Below, piece by piece: positions 56,108-64,000 of a stretch of 64,000 nucleotides of DNA. Numbering within the stretch: position 1 is the stretch's first letter; the number at the start of each line of letters is the position of its first letter. Made by a program: the position numbers and the translations under genes. The stretch covers positions 18,571 to 82,570 of the forward strand of contig JBBQJT010000008.1 in NCBI GenBank assembly GCA_038326165.1. Direction: 5' to 3'. The notes beneath the pieces were generated by a model. It ran no database searches, was not told the origin of the DNA, and saw only the letters and a program-made list of their open reading frames with translations. Origin of the DNA: JAEUUM01 sp038326165 (GTDB lineage Bacteria > Bacteroidota > Bacteroidia > Chitinophagales > Saprospiraceae).

Positions 56108-58594
56108 ATGACACACACCTATCAAATAGCAGGAATGACCTGCAGTGGTTGTCGCAACCACGTTCAAAAAACATTGAGCGAGGTAGAAGGCGTAACAGAA
56201 GTTCAAGTGAACCTAGAAGATAAGTCTGCGAGTATATCAATGGAAAAACATATTCCTTTAGAAACATTTAAAAATGCATTAGAAAAAGATGGTGGAAAGT
56301 ACACAATTGGAACGCTGAACGAGCAAATGCAAGAAAAAACTATAGAAGAGCATGTTTCAAAACCTGAAAACAATGGAAAGTATTATTGTCCAATGCACTG
56401 CGAAGGCGATAAAACGTATGATAAGGAAGGAGACTGCCCTGTTTGTGGAATGGATTTGGTAAAGCAAGCGAGTGTTGCTAAATCAACAGAATACACTTGT
56501 CCCATGCACCCCGAAATAGTAAAAGAAGTACCAGGGAATTGCCCAATATGCGGAATGGATTTAGTGCCTATGGTTCCAATTGATAATGAGGATAAAACCT
56601 ACAAGACATTACTTAGAAAGTTTAAAATAGCGGTAGCTTTTACGCTGCCTATTTTTCTGATAGCGATGGGTGAAATGATACCTCATAATCCAATTACCAA
56701 GTATATCAATGTAGATTTTAAAAATTGGCTACAATTAGCATTATCGCTGCCAGTTGTCTTCTACTCCTGCTGGATGTTTTTTGAGCGTGCTTGGGTTTCG
56801 TTCAAAACTTGGAACTTTAATATGTTTAGCTTGATTGGTGTAGGCTCAGGGGCGGCGTTTATTATTAGCATGGTTGCCTTGCTTTTTCCATCCATCTTTC
56901 CAGAGCAATTTAAAAGCCATGACGGAAGTGTATTCCTTTATTTTGAAGCAGTTACCGTAATTCTCACTTTAGTCTTATTGGGGCAATTATTAGAAGCACG
57001 AGCACATAGCCAAACAAGTGGCGCCATTAAAGAGCTATTGAAATTAGCCCCAACACAAGCCATAATAGTTGTAGGTGGAATAGAAAAAACAATTTCTATA
57101 CACGATATTAAAGTAGGCGATTTATTGCGAGTAAAGCCAGGTGATAAAATTCCTGTGGATGGAAGCATTACAGATGGCAGCAGTAACGTCGATGAAAGCA
57201 TGATAACAGGTGAACCTATTCCTGTAGAGAAAAAAGTAGATGATAAAGTAAGTTCAGGCACCATAAACGGTAACAAATCTTTTGTAATGATAGCAGAAAA
57301 AGTAGGAGATGAAACACTTTTGGCGCAAATTATAAAAATGGTAAACGATGCCAGTCGGAGCAAAGCACCCATTCAAAAGTTGGCAGATACTATTTCCAAA
57401 TATTTCGTCCCAACAGTTATTATCGTTTCAATAATCACCTTTTTTGTTTGGAAATTTTTTGGGCCGGAGCCTTCTTATGTGTATGCGTTTGTAAATGCAT
57501 TGGCAGTGCTAATTATTGCCTGTCCATGTGCATTAGGTTTAGCTACGCCTATGAGTGTGATGGTTGGCGTGGGCAAAGGTGCACAAAGTGGCGTTTTGAT
57601 TAAAAATGCAGAAGCATTAGAAAAAATGGATAAGGTAGATGTACTCATTACCGATAAAACAGGGACTATTACCGAAGGAAAGCCTTCATTAGAAAAAATA
57701 CTTTCGTTCAATAATTTATCTGAAAATGAATTGTTGCTTTTTGCAGCGTCTATCAATGCTCAAAGTGAACACCCGTTGGCAGAAGCTATTGTAAATAAAG
57801 CAAAAAAAGAAAATGTAGAAATAAAACCAATTACCGAATTTGAAGCCGTTTCAGGAAAAGGCGTCGTTGGAATGGTAGAAAATAAAAATATTGTTATCGG
57901 TAACGATAAGCTCTTACAAGATAAAAAAATAGCCATTTCCGAAAATCAAAAAGAGCAAATAGTAACTGAACAGAAAAAAGGTAAAACCGTTTCTTATTTT
58001 GCCATTGATGGAAAATTGGAAGGCTTTCTCATTATTTCTGATGCAATAAAAGCAAGTAGCAAAGATGCCATAAAAAAATTGGTGGAAGAAGGCGTAGAAG
58101 TTATTATGCTTACAGGCGATAATCACAATACTGCAAAATCCGTTGCAGAAGAGCTAAACCTCACGAATTTCAAAGCCGAATGTTTGCCGCAGGATAAATT
58201 GGAAGAAATAAAAAAATTACAAGCCCAAGGAAAAGTAGTAGTAATGGCAGGAGATGGCATTAATGACGCACCTGCACTTGCGCAAGCAGATATTGGAATA
58301 GCAATGGGAACTGGAACAGATGTGGCCATTGAAAGTGCAAAAATTACTTTGTTGAAAGGAGATTTGCAAGGCATAGTAAAAGCAAAAACTTTAAGCCACA
58401 AAGTCATGAAAAACATTAAACAAAACTTATTTTTCGCTTTTGGATACAATGTGATTGGTATCCCTATTGCGGCAGGTATTTTATATCCATTTTTTGGATT
58501 ATTACTTTCGCCAATGATTGCTGCTGCCGCTATGAGTTTTAGTTCAGTTTCGGTTATTGTTAATTCATTACGATTGAGAAATATCAAACTTTAA
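56108..58594 (+). CDS. copA: Copper-exporting P1B-type ATPase
   Basis: 828-residue heavy-metal P-type ATPase exporting Cu(I). N-terminal HMA domain (MTCSGC, Cys12 and Cys15), then two heavy-metal-binding modules (about 92-118 and 128-154; CPVCGMDL and CPMHPEI...CPICGMDL). Membrane helices start near 170. The CPC metal-channel motif is at 475-477, phosphorylation site DKTGTIT at Asp516, SEHPLAEAI near 555 and [10 protein letters not shown] near 715. The first binding module has [13 protein letters not shown] in place of the usual HPEI form. The CPC motif indicates the Cu(I) (P1B-1) class. Confidence 0.95.
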   Translation: MTHTYQIAGMTCSGCRNHVQKTLSEVEGVTEVQVNLEDKSASISMEKHIPLETFKNALEKDGGKYTIGTLNEQMQEKTIEEHVSKPENNGKYYCPMHCEGDKTYDKEGDCPVCGMDLVKQASVAKSTEYTCPMHPEIVKEVPGNCPICGMDLVPMVPIDNEDKTYKTLLRKFKIAVAFTLPIFLIAMGEMIPHNPITKYINVDFKNWLQLALSLPVVFYSCWMFFERAWVSFKTWNFNMFSLIGVGSGAAFIISMVALLFPSIFPEQFKSHDGSVFLYFEAVTVILTLVLLGQLLEARAHSQTSGAIKELLKLAPTQAIIVVGGIEKTISIHDIKVGDLLRVKPGDKIPVDGSITDGSSNVDESMITGEPIPVEKKVDDKVSSGTINGNKSFVMIAEKVGDETLLAQIIKMVNDASRSKAPIQKLADTISKYFVPTVIIVSIITFFVWKFFGPEPSYVYAFVNALAVLIIACPCALGLATPMSVMVGVGKGAQSGVLIKNAEALEKMDKVDVLITDKTGTITEGKPSLEKILSFNNLSENELLLFAASINAQSEHPLAEAIVNKAKKENVEIKPITEFEAVSGKGVVGMVENKNIVIGNDKLLQDKKIAISENQKEQIVTEQKKGKTVSYFAIDGKLEGFLIISDAIKASSKDAIKKLVEEGVEVIMLTGDNHNTAKSVAEELNLTNFKAECLPQDKLEEIKKLQAQGKVVVMAGDGINDAPALAQADIGIAMGTGTDVAIESAKITLLKGDLQGIVKAKTLSHKVMKNIKQNLFFAFGYNVIGIPIAAGILYPFFGLLLSPMIAAAAMSFSSVSVIVNSLRLRNIKL

Positions 58595-58662
58595 GTACAA
58601 GTACTTTAAATTTTTAAAAGAAATATTTAAGGGCAATTAAAAATCAATTATATCTAGCAATT

Positions 58663-60096
58663 ATGAAATACTTAATCTTTTCATTCGCCTTATTAACAAT
58701 CTCGATGAACTCCTGTCAAAAACACGATAAGAGAAATATGGTGGGAACTCCTGTGGCAGTAATTGAGGGTAGTTTCGAGCAAATACTTTCAATTCCAAAT
58801 GAAGTCAATGGCTCCGCAACGCTCACCGCTCAAGCTACGAATGCATCTGTAAATGGTAAAAGCATTTCTGTATATGGGTATCAGGCAAATAATCTATTAG
58901 GGCCAACAATTAAAATAAATGCCAATTCTGCTATCAATATTAATTTTCAAAACCAATTAGCAGAAGACAATAATATTCATTGGCATGGCTTGAAGATTCC
59001 TGCGGAAATGGACGGTCATCCAAGCAACGTTGTAAATGCGGGGGGTAGCTTTAATTATCAATTTTCTGTTAATCAACGTGCAGGTTTATATTGGTACCAT
59101 CCACATACACACATGCGGACGGCAAGTCAGGTTTACAAGGGACTAGCCGGTCTTTTTATAGTAAATGATCAAGAAGAAAATAGCTTGAATTTACCTTCAG
59201 GCAATATGGAACTTCCTTTGGTCATCCAGGATAAAAGACTTTCTGCCTCTGGGTTAAATTATAATCCGAGTATGTCTGAAATGATGACAGGATTTATGGG
59301 TGAAACAATCTTAGTGAACGGGGTGGCATTCCCTTACACTGAAGTTTCAACCAAAACTTACCGTTTACGCGTTTTGAATGGTTCCAATGCTCGTATTTAT
59401 AATTTAAAACTTAGCAATAATAGCAACTTCACCATTATTGGAAATGATGGAGGCTTGTTGCAAACACCAGAAACAGTTAACAGTATTATACTTTCTCCTG
59501 GTGAAAGACTAGACCTCTTGGTAAGTTTTTCGGGCCTAACCATTGGCAATGAGCTGTATTTAGAAAGTTCTTCATTTTCTAATGCTGGAACTTCCCAAGG
59601 AGGGCAGTCTTTCAAAATCATGAAATTCAAAATCATTAATTCAGCTACCGACAATTTTATAATTCCTTCATCATTATCTTTTATTCCCGCGCTAAGTTCA
59701 GCAACCAACACACGCAATTTTGTATTGAATGAAATGCACATGTCTGGTCATCATTCTATGTCGGGTACCCACCAAATTAATGATAAAGTTTTTGATGAGA
59801 ATAGAATAGATGAAACGATATCACCCAACACCACAGAGTATTGGGTTTTCGAAAACAAAGGTATTGAGCCCCACCCTATGCATTTGCATGGTGTACAATT
59901 TCAAGTGGTAGAAAGAACTGGTGGTAGAGGACTTATTCCGTCTGAAAAAGGCTGGAAAGATGTAGTTCTTGTTTTACCCAACGAAAAAGTAAAAATAATT
60001 GTCCCATTCGGGAGTTTTCCAGGCAAGTATGTTTTTCATTGCCATAATCTTGAACATGAAGATGATGGTATGATGCTACAATATTTAATTCAATAG
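58663..60096 (+). CDS. Multicopper oxidase, lipoprotein type (CueO-like)
   Basis: 477-residue multicopper oxidase with a lipoprotein signal (SMNSCQK, Cys18). Copper motifs are complete: HWHGL and WYHPHTH for the trinuclear centre, then HPMHLHG, and the C-terminal FHCHNLEHEDDGMM with His-Cys-His, His and the axial Met of the type 1 site. It probably oxidises Cu(I) in the periplasm, lowering toxicity. Length is close to CueO (about 500) but the Met-rich loop is short. It follows the ATPase by 68 nt and precedes the second oxidase by ten. Confidence 0.9.
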   Translation: MKYLIFSFALLTISMNSCQKHDKRNMVGTPVAVIEGSFEQILSIPNEVNGSATLTAQATNASVNGKSISVYGYQANNLLGPTIKINANSAININFQNQLAEDNNIHWHGLKIPAEMDGHPSNVVNAGGSFNYQFSVNQRAGLYWYHPHTHMRTASQVYKGLAGLFIVNDQEENSLNLPSGNMELPLVIQDKRLSASGLNYNPSMSEMMTGFMGETILVNGVAFPYTEVSTKTYRLRVLNGSNARIYNLKLSNNSNFTIIGNDGGLLQTPETVNSIILSPGERLDLLVSFSGLTIGNELYLESSSFSNAGTSQGGQSFKIMKFKIINSATDNFIIPSSLSFIPALSSATNTRNFVLNEMHMSGHHSMSGTHQINDKVFDENRIDETISPNTTEYWVFENKGIEPHPMHLHGVQFQVVERTGGRGLIPSEKGWKDVVLVLPNEKVKIIVPFGSFPGKYVFHCHNLEHEDDGMMLQYLIQ

Positions 60097-60106
60097 AAAT
60101 ATATAA

Positions 60107-62374
60107 ATGAACTCAAATAGAATTACCCAAGCCATAATTTTAGCATTCACTATTTACAATTTAGCATTTACAATTAATTTGTCTGCTCAACCTGTCCCGA
60201 CTTCTTCGGGAAAACTTGTTCATTATGATTTGTACGTTAAAGATACGCTAGTAAACTTTTCAGGAAAATCAAAACGAGCTATTGCTGTAAATGGTCAAAT
60301 TCCAATGCCTACATTGACCTTTACAGAAGGAGATACAGCAGAAATTTATGTTCATAACTTACTTAACGAAGGCACATCAATGCATTGGCACGGATTGTAT
60401 CTGCCGAACAAAGAAGATGGCGTACCTTTTTTAACGCAAATGCCCATTGAACCAAATACAACTCATATTTATCGTTTTCCCATAATTCAAAACGGAACGC
60501 ATTGGTATCACAGCCACAGCGGACTACAAGAGCAAATTGGGATGTATGGTTCCTTGATTTTAAATAAACGAACGGATGACCCAACATTCAGAAAAGGCAT
60601 TGACGATCTGCCAACCGTGCCCATTGTTTTAAGCGAATGGACAGATTACAAACCTGAAAACATTCATAGGATGTTGCACAATGCATCAGATTGGTTTGCT
60701 ATCAAAAAAGGAACAACCCAAAGTTATGCCGAAGCGATTGAAGTAGGGCATTTAAAAACCAAACTGACCAATGAGTGGAAACGAATGTTGGCAATGGATG
60801 TGAGTGATATTTACTATGACAAATTTTTGATCAATGGACTCAATGAAAGCCAACTTACGCAGTTAAAAGGAGGTGACCAAGTTAGATTGCGCATTTCAAA
60901 TGGAGGTGCTTCATCCTACTTCTGGCTGACCTATGCAGGTGGCAAAATAAAAGTTGTTGCAAATGATGGCAATGATACAAAGCCTGTGGAAGTTGATAGA
61001 TTAATCATTGGAGTTTCGGAAACCTATGATGTGGTGGTTACCATACCAAATAATGGTTTAGCATACGAGTTTCTGGCGACACCTGAAGATCGTACAAAAT
61101 CAACTTCAATTTATTTGGGAAATGGTCCTGTTCAACTCAAAAGCAGAATGCCAAAATTGAAGTATTTTGAAGGCATGAGTATGATGAATGGTATGATGAA
61201 AATGAATGGCGATTTGGACGATATGGGAATGGCTATGTCCCTGCAAAAAATGGATATGAATACCGTGATGTACCCTGAAATAACAGGGAATTCTGCAAAG
61301 AAAAATGAAAAAATGAAGATTGACGAGTCAATGAGTCATTCAATGAATGCAGATCAAAATATCCTTACGCTAAACTATTCTATGCTGAAAGCATCAAACA
61401 AAACAACACTCCCTAAAGATGCGCCAGTCAAAGAATTACGCTTTGAATTGACAGGAAATATGAACCGCTATGTTTGGAGTATGGACAATAAAGTGCTTTC
61501 TGAAACCGATAAAATATCGATTAAAAAAGGCGAAAATGTCCGTATCGTTTTATACAATAACTCGATGATGCGACACCCAATGCATCTACACGGACACGAT
61601 TTTAGATTAGTGAATGGGCAAGGCGATTATGCGCCCTTAAAAAATGTGTTGGATATCATGCCCATGGAAACAGATACCATAGAATTTAATGCAAATTTAG
61701 AAGGCGATTGGTTTTTTCACTGTCATATTTTATACCACATGATGGCAGGAATGAATCGAGTTTTTTCCTATGAGAATCAGGCAAACAATCCGTATCTACC
61801 CGACAAAAAATGGGCATACAAAAAACTACAAAAAGAGAGTAATCAATTTCACTTCATGGCAGCCAATGATTTTGCCACAAATGGAAATGATGGAATGGCA
61901 ATGCTACAAAACACCCGATGGAGCATCGGGACTGAATGGCGCTTAGGTCATAACGATAAGCATGGTTACGAAACCGAAACACACGTAGGACGATACATTG
62001 GAAAAATGCAATGGTTTATGCCGTTCATAGGCTTCGATTGGCGTTATAGAAAATTTGGAATAGACGAAACAGAAACCAATCTATTTGGGCAATCGAATTC
62101 AAAAGACAATCGCAATTTATTCAGTGTAGGATTTAATTATACCTTGCCAATGTTGGTAACATTTCAAACTGAAGTATTCCATAATGGTGATGTGCGCCTG
62201 CAATTGATGCGCGAAGACATACCTATTTCTAAACGACTACGAGCAGGTTTTATGATCAACACCGACACAGAATATATGGTGGACCTGAGTTATATTGTGA
62301 ACAAAAACTTTGGTGTAAGATCACATTACGACAGCGATATGGGTTTTGGTATAGGGCTTAGCTTAAACTATTAA
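60107..62374 (+). CDS. Multicopper oxidase fused to a CopB-like outer-membrane domain
   Basis: 755-residue protein. Signal peptide about 1-27, then a CopA/PcoA-type multicopper oxidase (about 30-560; HWHGLYLP, HWYHSHSG, HPMHLHGHDF, and FHCHILYHMMAGM). A Met-rich copper-binding insertion lies at about 355-410 (SMMNGMMKMNGDLDDMGMAM). The C-terminal 180 residues (about 575-755) have alternating beta strands and the CopB-like pattern TRWSIGTEWRLGH ... GRYIGKMQWFMPFIGFD ... RLRAGFMINTDTEYMVDLS, normally a separate outer-membrane protein encoded after copA in Proteobacteria. It thus joins PcoA- and PcoB-like functions in one chain. Confidence 0.88.
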   Translation: MNSNRITQAIILAFTIYNLAFTINLSAQPVPTSSGKLVHYDLYVKDTLVNFSGKSKRAIAVNGQIPMPTLTFTEGDTAEIYVHNLLNEGTSMHWHGLYLPNKEDGVPFLTQMPIEPNTTHIYRFPIIQNGTHWYHSHSGLQEQIGMYGSLILNKRTDDPTFRKGIDDLPTVPIVLSEWTDYKPENIHRMLHNASDWFAIKKGTTQSYAEAIEVGHLKTKLTNEWKRMLAMDVSDIYYDKFLINGLNESQLTQLKGGDQVRLRISNGGASSYFWLTYAGGKIKVVANDGNDTKPVEVDRLIIGVSETYDVVVTIPNNGLAYEFLATPEDRTKSTSIYLGNGPVQLKSRMPKLKYFEGMSMMNGMMKMNGDLDDMGMAMSLQKMDMNTVMYPEITGNSAKKNEKMKIDESMSHSMNADQNILTLNYSMLKASNKTTLPKDAPVKELRFELTGNMNRYVWSMDNKVLSETDKISIKKGENVRIVLYNNSMMRHPMHLHGHDFRLVNGQGDYAPLKNVLDIMPMETDTIEFNANLEGDWFFHCHILYHMMAGMNRVFSYENQANNPYLPDKKWAYKKLQKESNQFHFMAANDFATNGNDGMAMLQNTRWSIGTEWRLGHNDKHGYETETHVGRYIGKMQWFMPFIGFDWRYRKFGIDETETNLFGQSNSKDNRNLFSVGFNYTLPMLVTFQTEVFHNGDVRLQLMREDIPISKRLRAGFMINTDTEYMVDLSYIVNKNFGVRSHYDSDMGFGIGLSLNY

Positions 62375-62555
62375 AACCTAAATTCTCGCAAAAAAAAAAG
62401 CTTAGACGAGCATTAAGGCCATCTTGGGTGTCTAAAAACAAAACTAAGAAACACTGTGTTTTTACTAGTTCTAATCAAGACAAATATTGTCCGTGAAAAA
62501 TTTTATGCAGCCACAACTCTTAGCTTAAATAACCCGACAGGCATATTTTAAAAAC

Positions 62556-62587
62556 AAACTGCCCGAACAATTAAGCCCAGGCAGTTT
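62556..62587 (-). terminator. Intrinsic terminator of the minus-strand lipoprotein gene
   Basis: AAACTGCC (62556-62563) pairs with GGCAGTTT (62580-62587). On the minus strand it is followed by a T-rich run (TGTTTTTAAA). It may also stop the rightward copper operon. Confidence 0.65.
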
Positions 62588-62607
62588 TGAATATTGTTTA
62601 GAACCAA

Positions 62608-63429
62608 TTACAAGCTCTTTCTAAAATTGAATGTCAATTTACCTTTATTAGTACAACCACATTCATCGTTTAGTAAATCATTGGCAATGATTTTAATAAT
62701 AGCGTATGTTTCAGTACCGCGTAATTTAGCAACGTAGATATCACCATTTACGGGCAAAGCCATATTATTCTTAGGTAAGCCAGCAGAATAAACATTTTTA
62801 GCGTCATTGATAGTTCCAGTATTGTAGTTAAATCCATTGGCCTTAACAAACAAGGTGCTGTTTTTTGCAACCCAACCACCAGTAAAAACACCAGCCACAT
62901 CATTATTTACCATGTCCTTGTCATTATCGGAGTCAGTAATAATTCTTTCTTCATTCTTGATCAAGTCATAGGCTCCAATTTTGGTACCTAGAATATGATA
63001 GAACTTACCAAACAATTCAACATCAAAACCAGTAATTGATTTAACATTGACTGACCTAGTAACGATATTGTCCTTTTTATCCGTTACCGAAATGGTATAG
63101 GTTTCAGTACCAACACTACCAACGGTATAATTTCTCGAAAACGAGAAAGCTGTTGGTTGAGAAGCTAGTAGAGTATCTAATTTTGTTACTTCGACACCAA
63201 TAGCTGATTTAAATTTTACCACAACTCTTTTCAAGCCATTGTCGCTATTGGCAGTAAAAGTTAGGGGAATAGTAGTTCCTGACACTTGCGAGCCCCCGTC
63301 AGTAGGAGAAGTAACAGCAATGACTGTTTCAGGATCATTTGTATCGTCATCTTTTTCACAACTGGAAAAAACGCTTGCAAAGGCAGCAACAACCATTACG
63401 ATCGATAGGAATTTCATTTTTTTGTTCAT
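62608..63429 (-). CDS. Ig-like domain lipoprotein of unknown function
   Basis: 273-residue predicted lipoprotein. The start at ATG 63429 gives MNKKMKFLSIVMVVAAFASV with lipobox FSSC; an upstream in-frame start at 63462 adds eleven residues. An Ig/cadherin-like domain (about 35-135; VIAVTSPTDGGSQVSG ... ETYTISVTDKKDN) is followed by an unrecognised beta-rich domain (about 140-273) containing FGKFYHILGTKIGAYDLIK and DECGCTNKGKLTFNF near the C-terminus. The N-terminal EKDDDTND segment after the Cys is acidic, resembling surface-exposed lipoproteins. Function unknown. It is convergent with the copper cluster and a separate unit. Confidence 0.7.
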   Translation of the reverse strand: MNKKMKFLSIVMVVAAFASVFSSCEKDDDTNDPETVIAVTSPTDGGSQVSGTTIPLTFTANSDNGLKRVVVKFKSAIGVEVTKLDTLLASQPTAFSFSRNYTVGSVGTETYTISVTDKKDNIVTRSVNVKSITGFDVELFGKFYHILGTKIGAYDLIKNEERIITDSDNDKDMVNNDVAGVFTGGWVAKNSTLFVKANGFNYNTGTINDAKNVYSAGLPKNNMALPVNGDIYVAKLRGTETYAIIKIIANDLLNDECGCTNKGKLTFNFRKSL

Positions 63430-63466
63430 TTCAAATTTTGTTTTATTAAATAATTTTATCATCCTA

Positions 63467-63474
63467 CAAAGGTA
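63467..63474 (-). promoter_or_regulatory. Probable -7 element (TACCTTTG) of the lipoprotein gene
   Basis: TACCTTTG on the minus strand, 37 nt before the chosen ATG. It supports the later start codon, as the start at 63462 would leave almost no leader. No clear -33 TTG. Confidence 0.45.
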
Positions 63475-64000
63475 GAATAGCTTTAAAATGACTCTGTTAC
63501 ATATCTTTTGGAAATTGTTGTAGGACTCACACTTTATCAGATATTAAAAAAAGAAATGAAATCTTAATTGAATTTATTTAGAAAAGGAATTTTTATAGTT
63601 ACTCAATCATAATCAATTCACCGTTTGACTCATTTTCAAGTTTACAAGCCACATGCTAAAAACTTGAATCTTCATTTTCATAAAAAAGAAGCACCAAAAG
63701 GCTGCGCATGCAGTCTAGTTATGGCATTACAAAGATCACGATCCCTAAGCGACTATCAAAAGATCTTTAAGACGAGGTAATGTCGAAGAGTAATAAGGGT
63801 TTGGATCTGCTGCTGCAATACTATTAGTTACATCAACCCATATAACATCTATTGAAGGTCAAACCATTGACTTAAACCCACATTCAGCATTAGGCGCAGA
63901 ATCTACCAAATTTTTGATCCTTCCAAAAATTTGTCGGGTCTGAGGACTCCAACAGTCGTATCAGCCTCATAGAAGGTTAACCCCGTGACGATTTTCTAAA
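63475..64000. other. Terminal intergenic stretch with no recognisable gene
   Basis: I see no credible coding region. A short open stretch on the plus strand (63797-63958) has no start codon. A perfect inverted repeat, CAAATTTTTG (63907-63916) and CAAAAATTTG (63924-63933), lies near the edge without a T run. Function unknown. Confidence 0.5.

Noticed and set aside
58123..58587. 154-codon minus-strand frame within the copper ATPase gene
   Set aside because: Antisense shadow of the conserved ATPase C-terminal half.
58593..58606. Small palindrome AAGTACAAGTACTT before the first multicopper oxidase gene
   Set aside because: Six-base arms in AT-rich DNA are easily met by chance, and nothing else supports an operator.
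63797..63958. Open stretch of about 50 codons on the plus strand near the right edge
   Set aside because: No start codon, no recognisable motif, and flanked by stops; too weak to call a gene or remnant.

Overview
This window is chromosomal DNA from a member of the Bacteroidota, most likely a Saprospiria/Chitinophagia-type bacterium. The evidence is low GC, a type IX secretion (T9SS) complement (type A and type B sorting domains, PorP/SprF, PorE-like OmpA protein), Bacteroidota-style promoters (TTG - about 20 nt - TAnnTTTG), almost no Shine-Dalgarno sequences, and many families typical of the phylum (DUF1573, DUF983, DUF6438, DUF1800/DUF1501 pair, HsdR-N-like and YwqK-like proteins). The exact order is inferred, not proven.

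Layout. 1-6.9 kb: end of an ABC exporter, TerC, a stand-alone HsdR-N-like nuclease fold, a YwqK-like lipoprotein, a PolX-type PHP protein with an apparently dead polymerase site, a DUF1573 lipoprotein and a UbiA-family prenyltransferase. 6.9-17.5 kb: a cell-surface block with a 1490-residue Cys-rich repeat protein carrying a type B T9SS signal, a PorP/SprF protein, a PorE-like TPR/PD40/OmpA protein, and a paralogue ending in two SPOR-like domains. 17.5-29.8 kb: aspartate kinase, a type A T9SS protein, the DUF1800/DUF1501 pair, an EVE protein, a DUF4139 protein, acetyl-CoA synthetase and a DUF983 protein. 29.8-41.6 kb: housekeeping genes (tRNA-Ala, aat, sucA, rpsT, an amino-acid permease, a DUF937-like protein, tRNA-Arg, tRNA-Ser, purB, purM, a DUF6438 lipoprotein, yidC). 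41.7-50.7 kb: a tightly packed leftward operon (saccharopine dehydrogenase, flippase, folD, prmA, and an unrecognised 1515-residue exported protein) ended by a clear terminator. 50.8-64 kb: cdd, then accessory DNA with a structured noncoding stretch, a REP-associated tyrosine transposase (RAYT) carrying REP-like palindromes inside its own reading frame, an orphan membrane protein, and a copper-resistance cluster. The cluster holds a Cys-rich secreted protein, an HMA-DUF3347 lipoprotein, a tiny membrane protein, a CopA-type ATPase, and two multicopper oxidases, the second fused to a CopB-like barrel.

How the genes work together. The type B protein, PorP/SprF and PorE-like genes form one transcription unit that fits a secreted surface fibre with its own outer-membrane anchor and peptidoglycan link. 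The copper genes would handle cytoplasmic Cu(I) export, periplasmic binding and oxidation. No copper regulator is encoded in the window, but a promoter with a hairpin-containing leader precedes the cluster. The leads most worth a second look are the self-REP-bearing RAYT, the pseudoknot-like and small-RNA-like signals at 51.4-51.55 kb, the OmpA/SPOR paralogue pair, and the 1515-residue protein.
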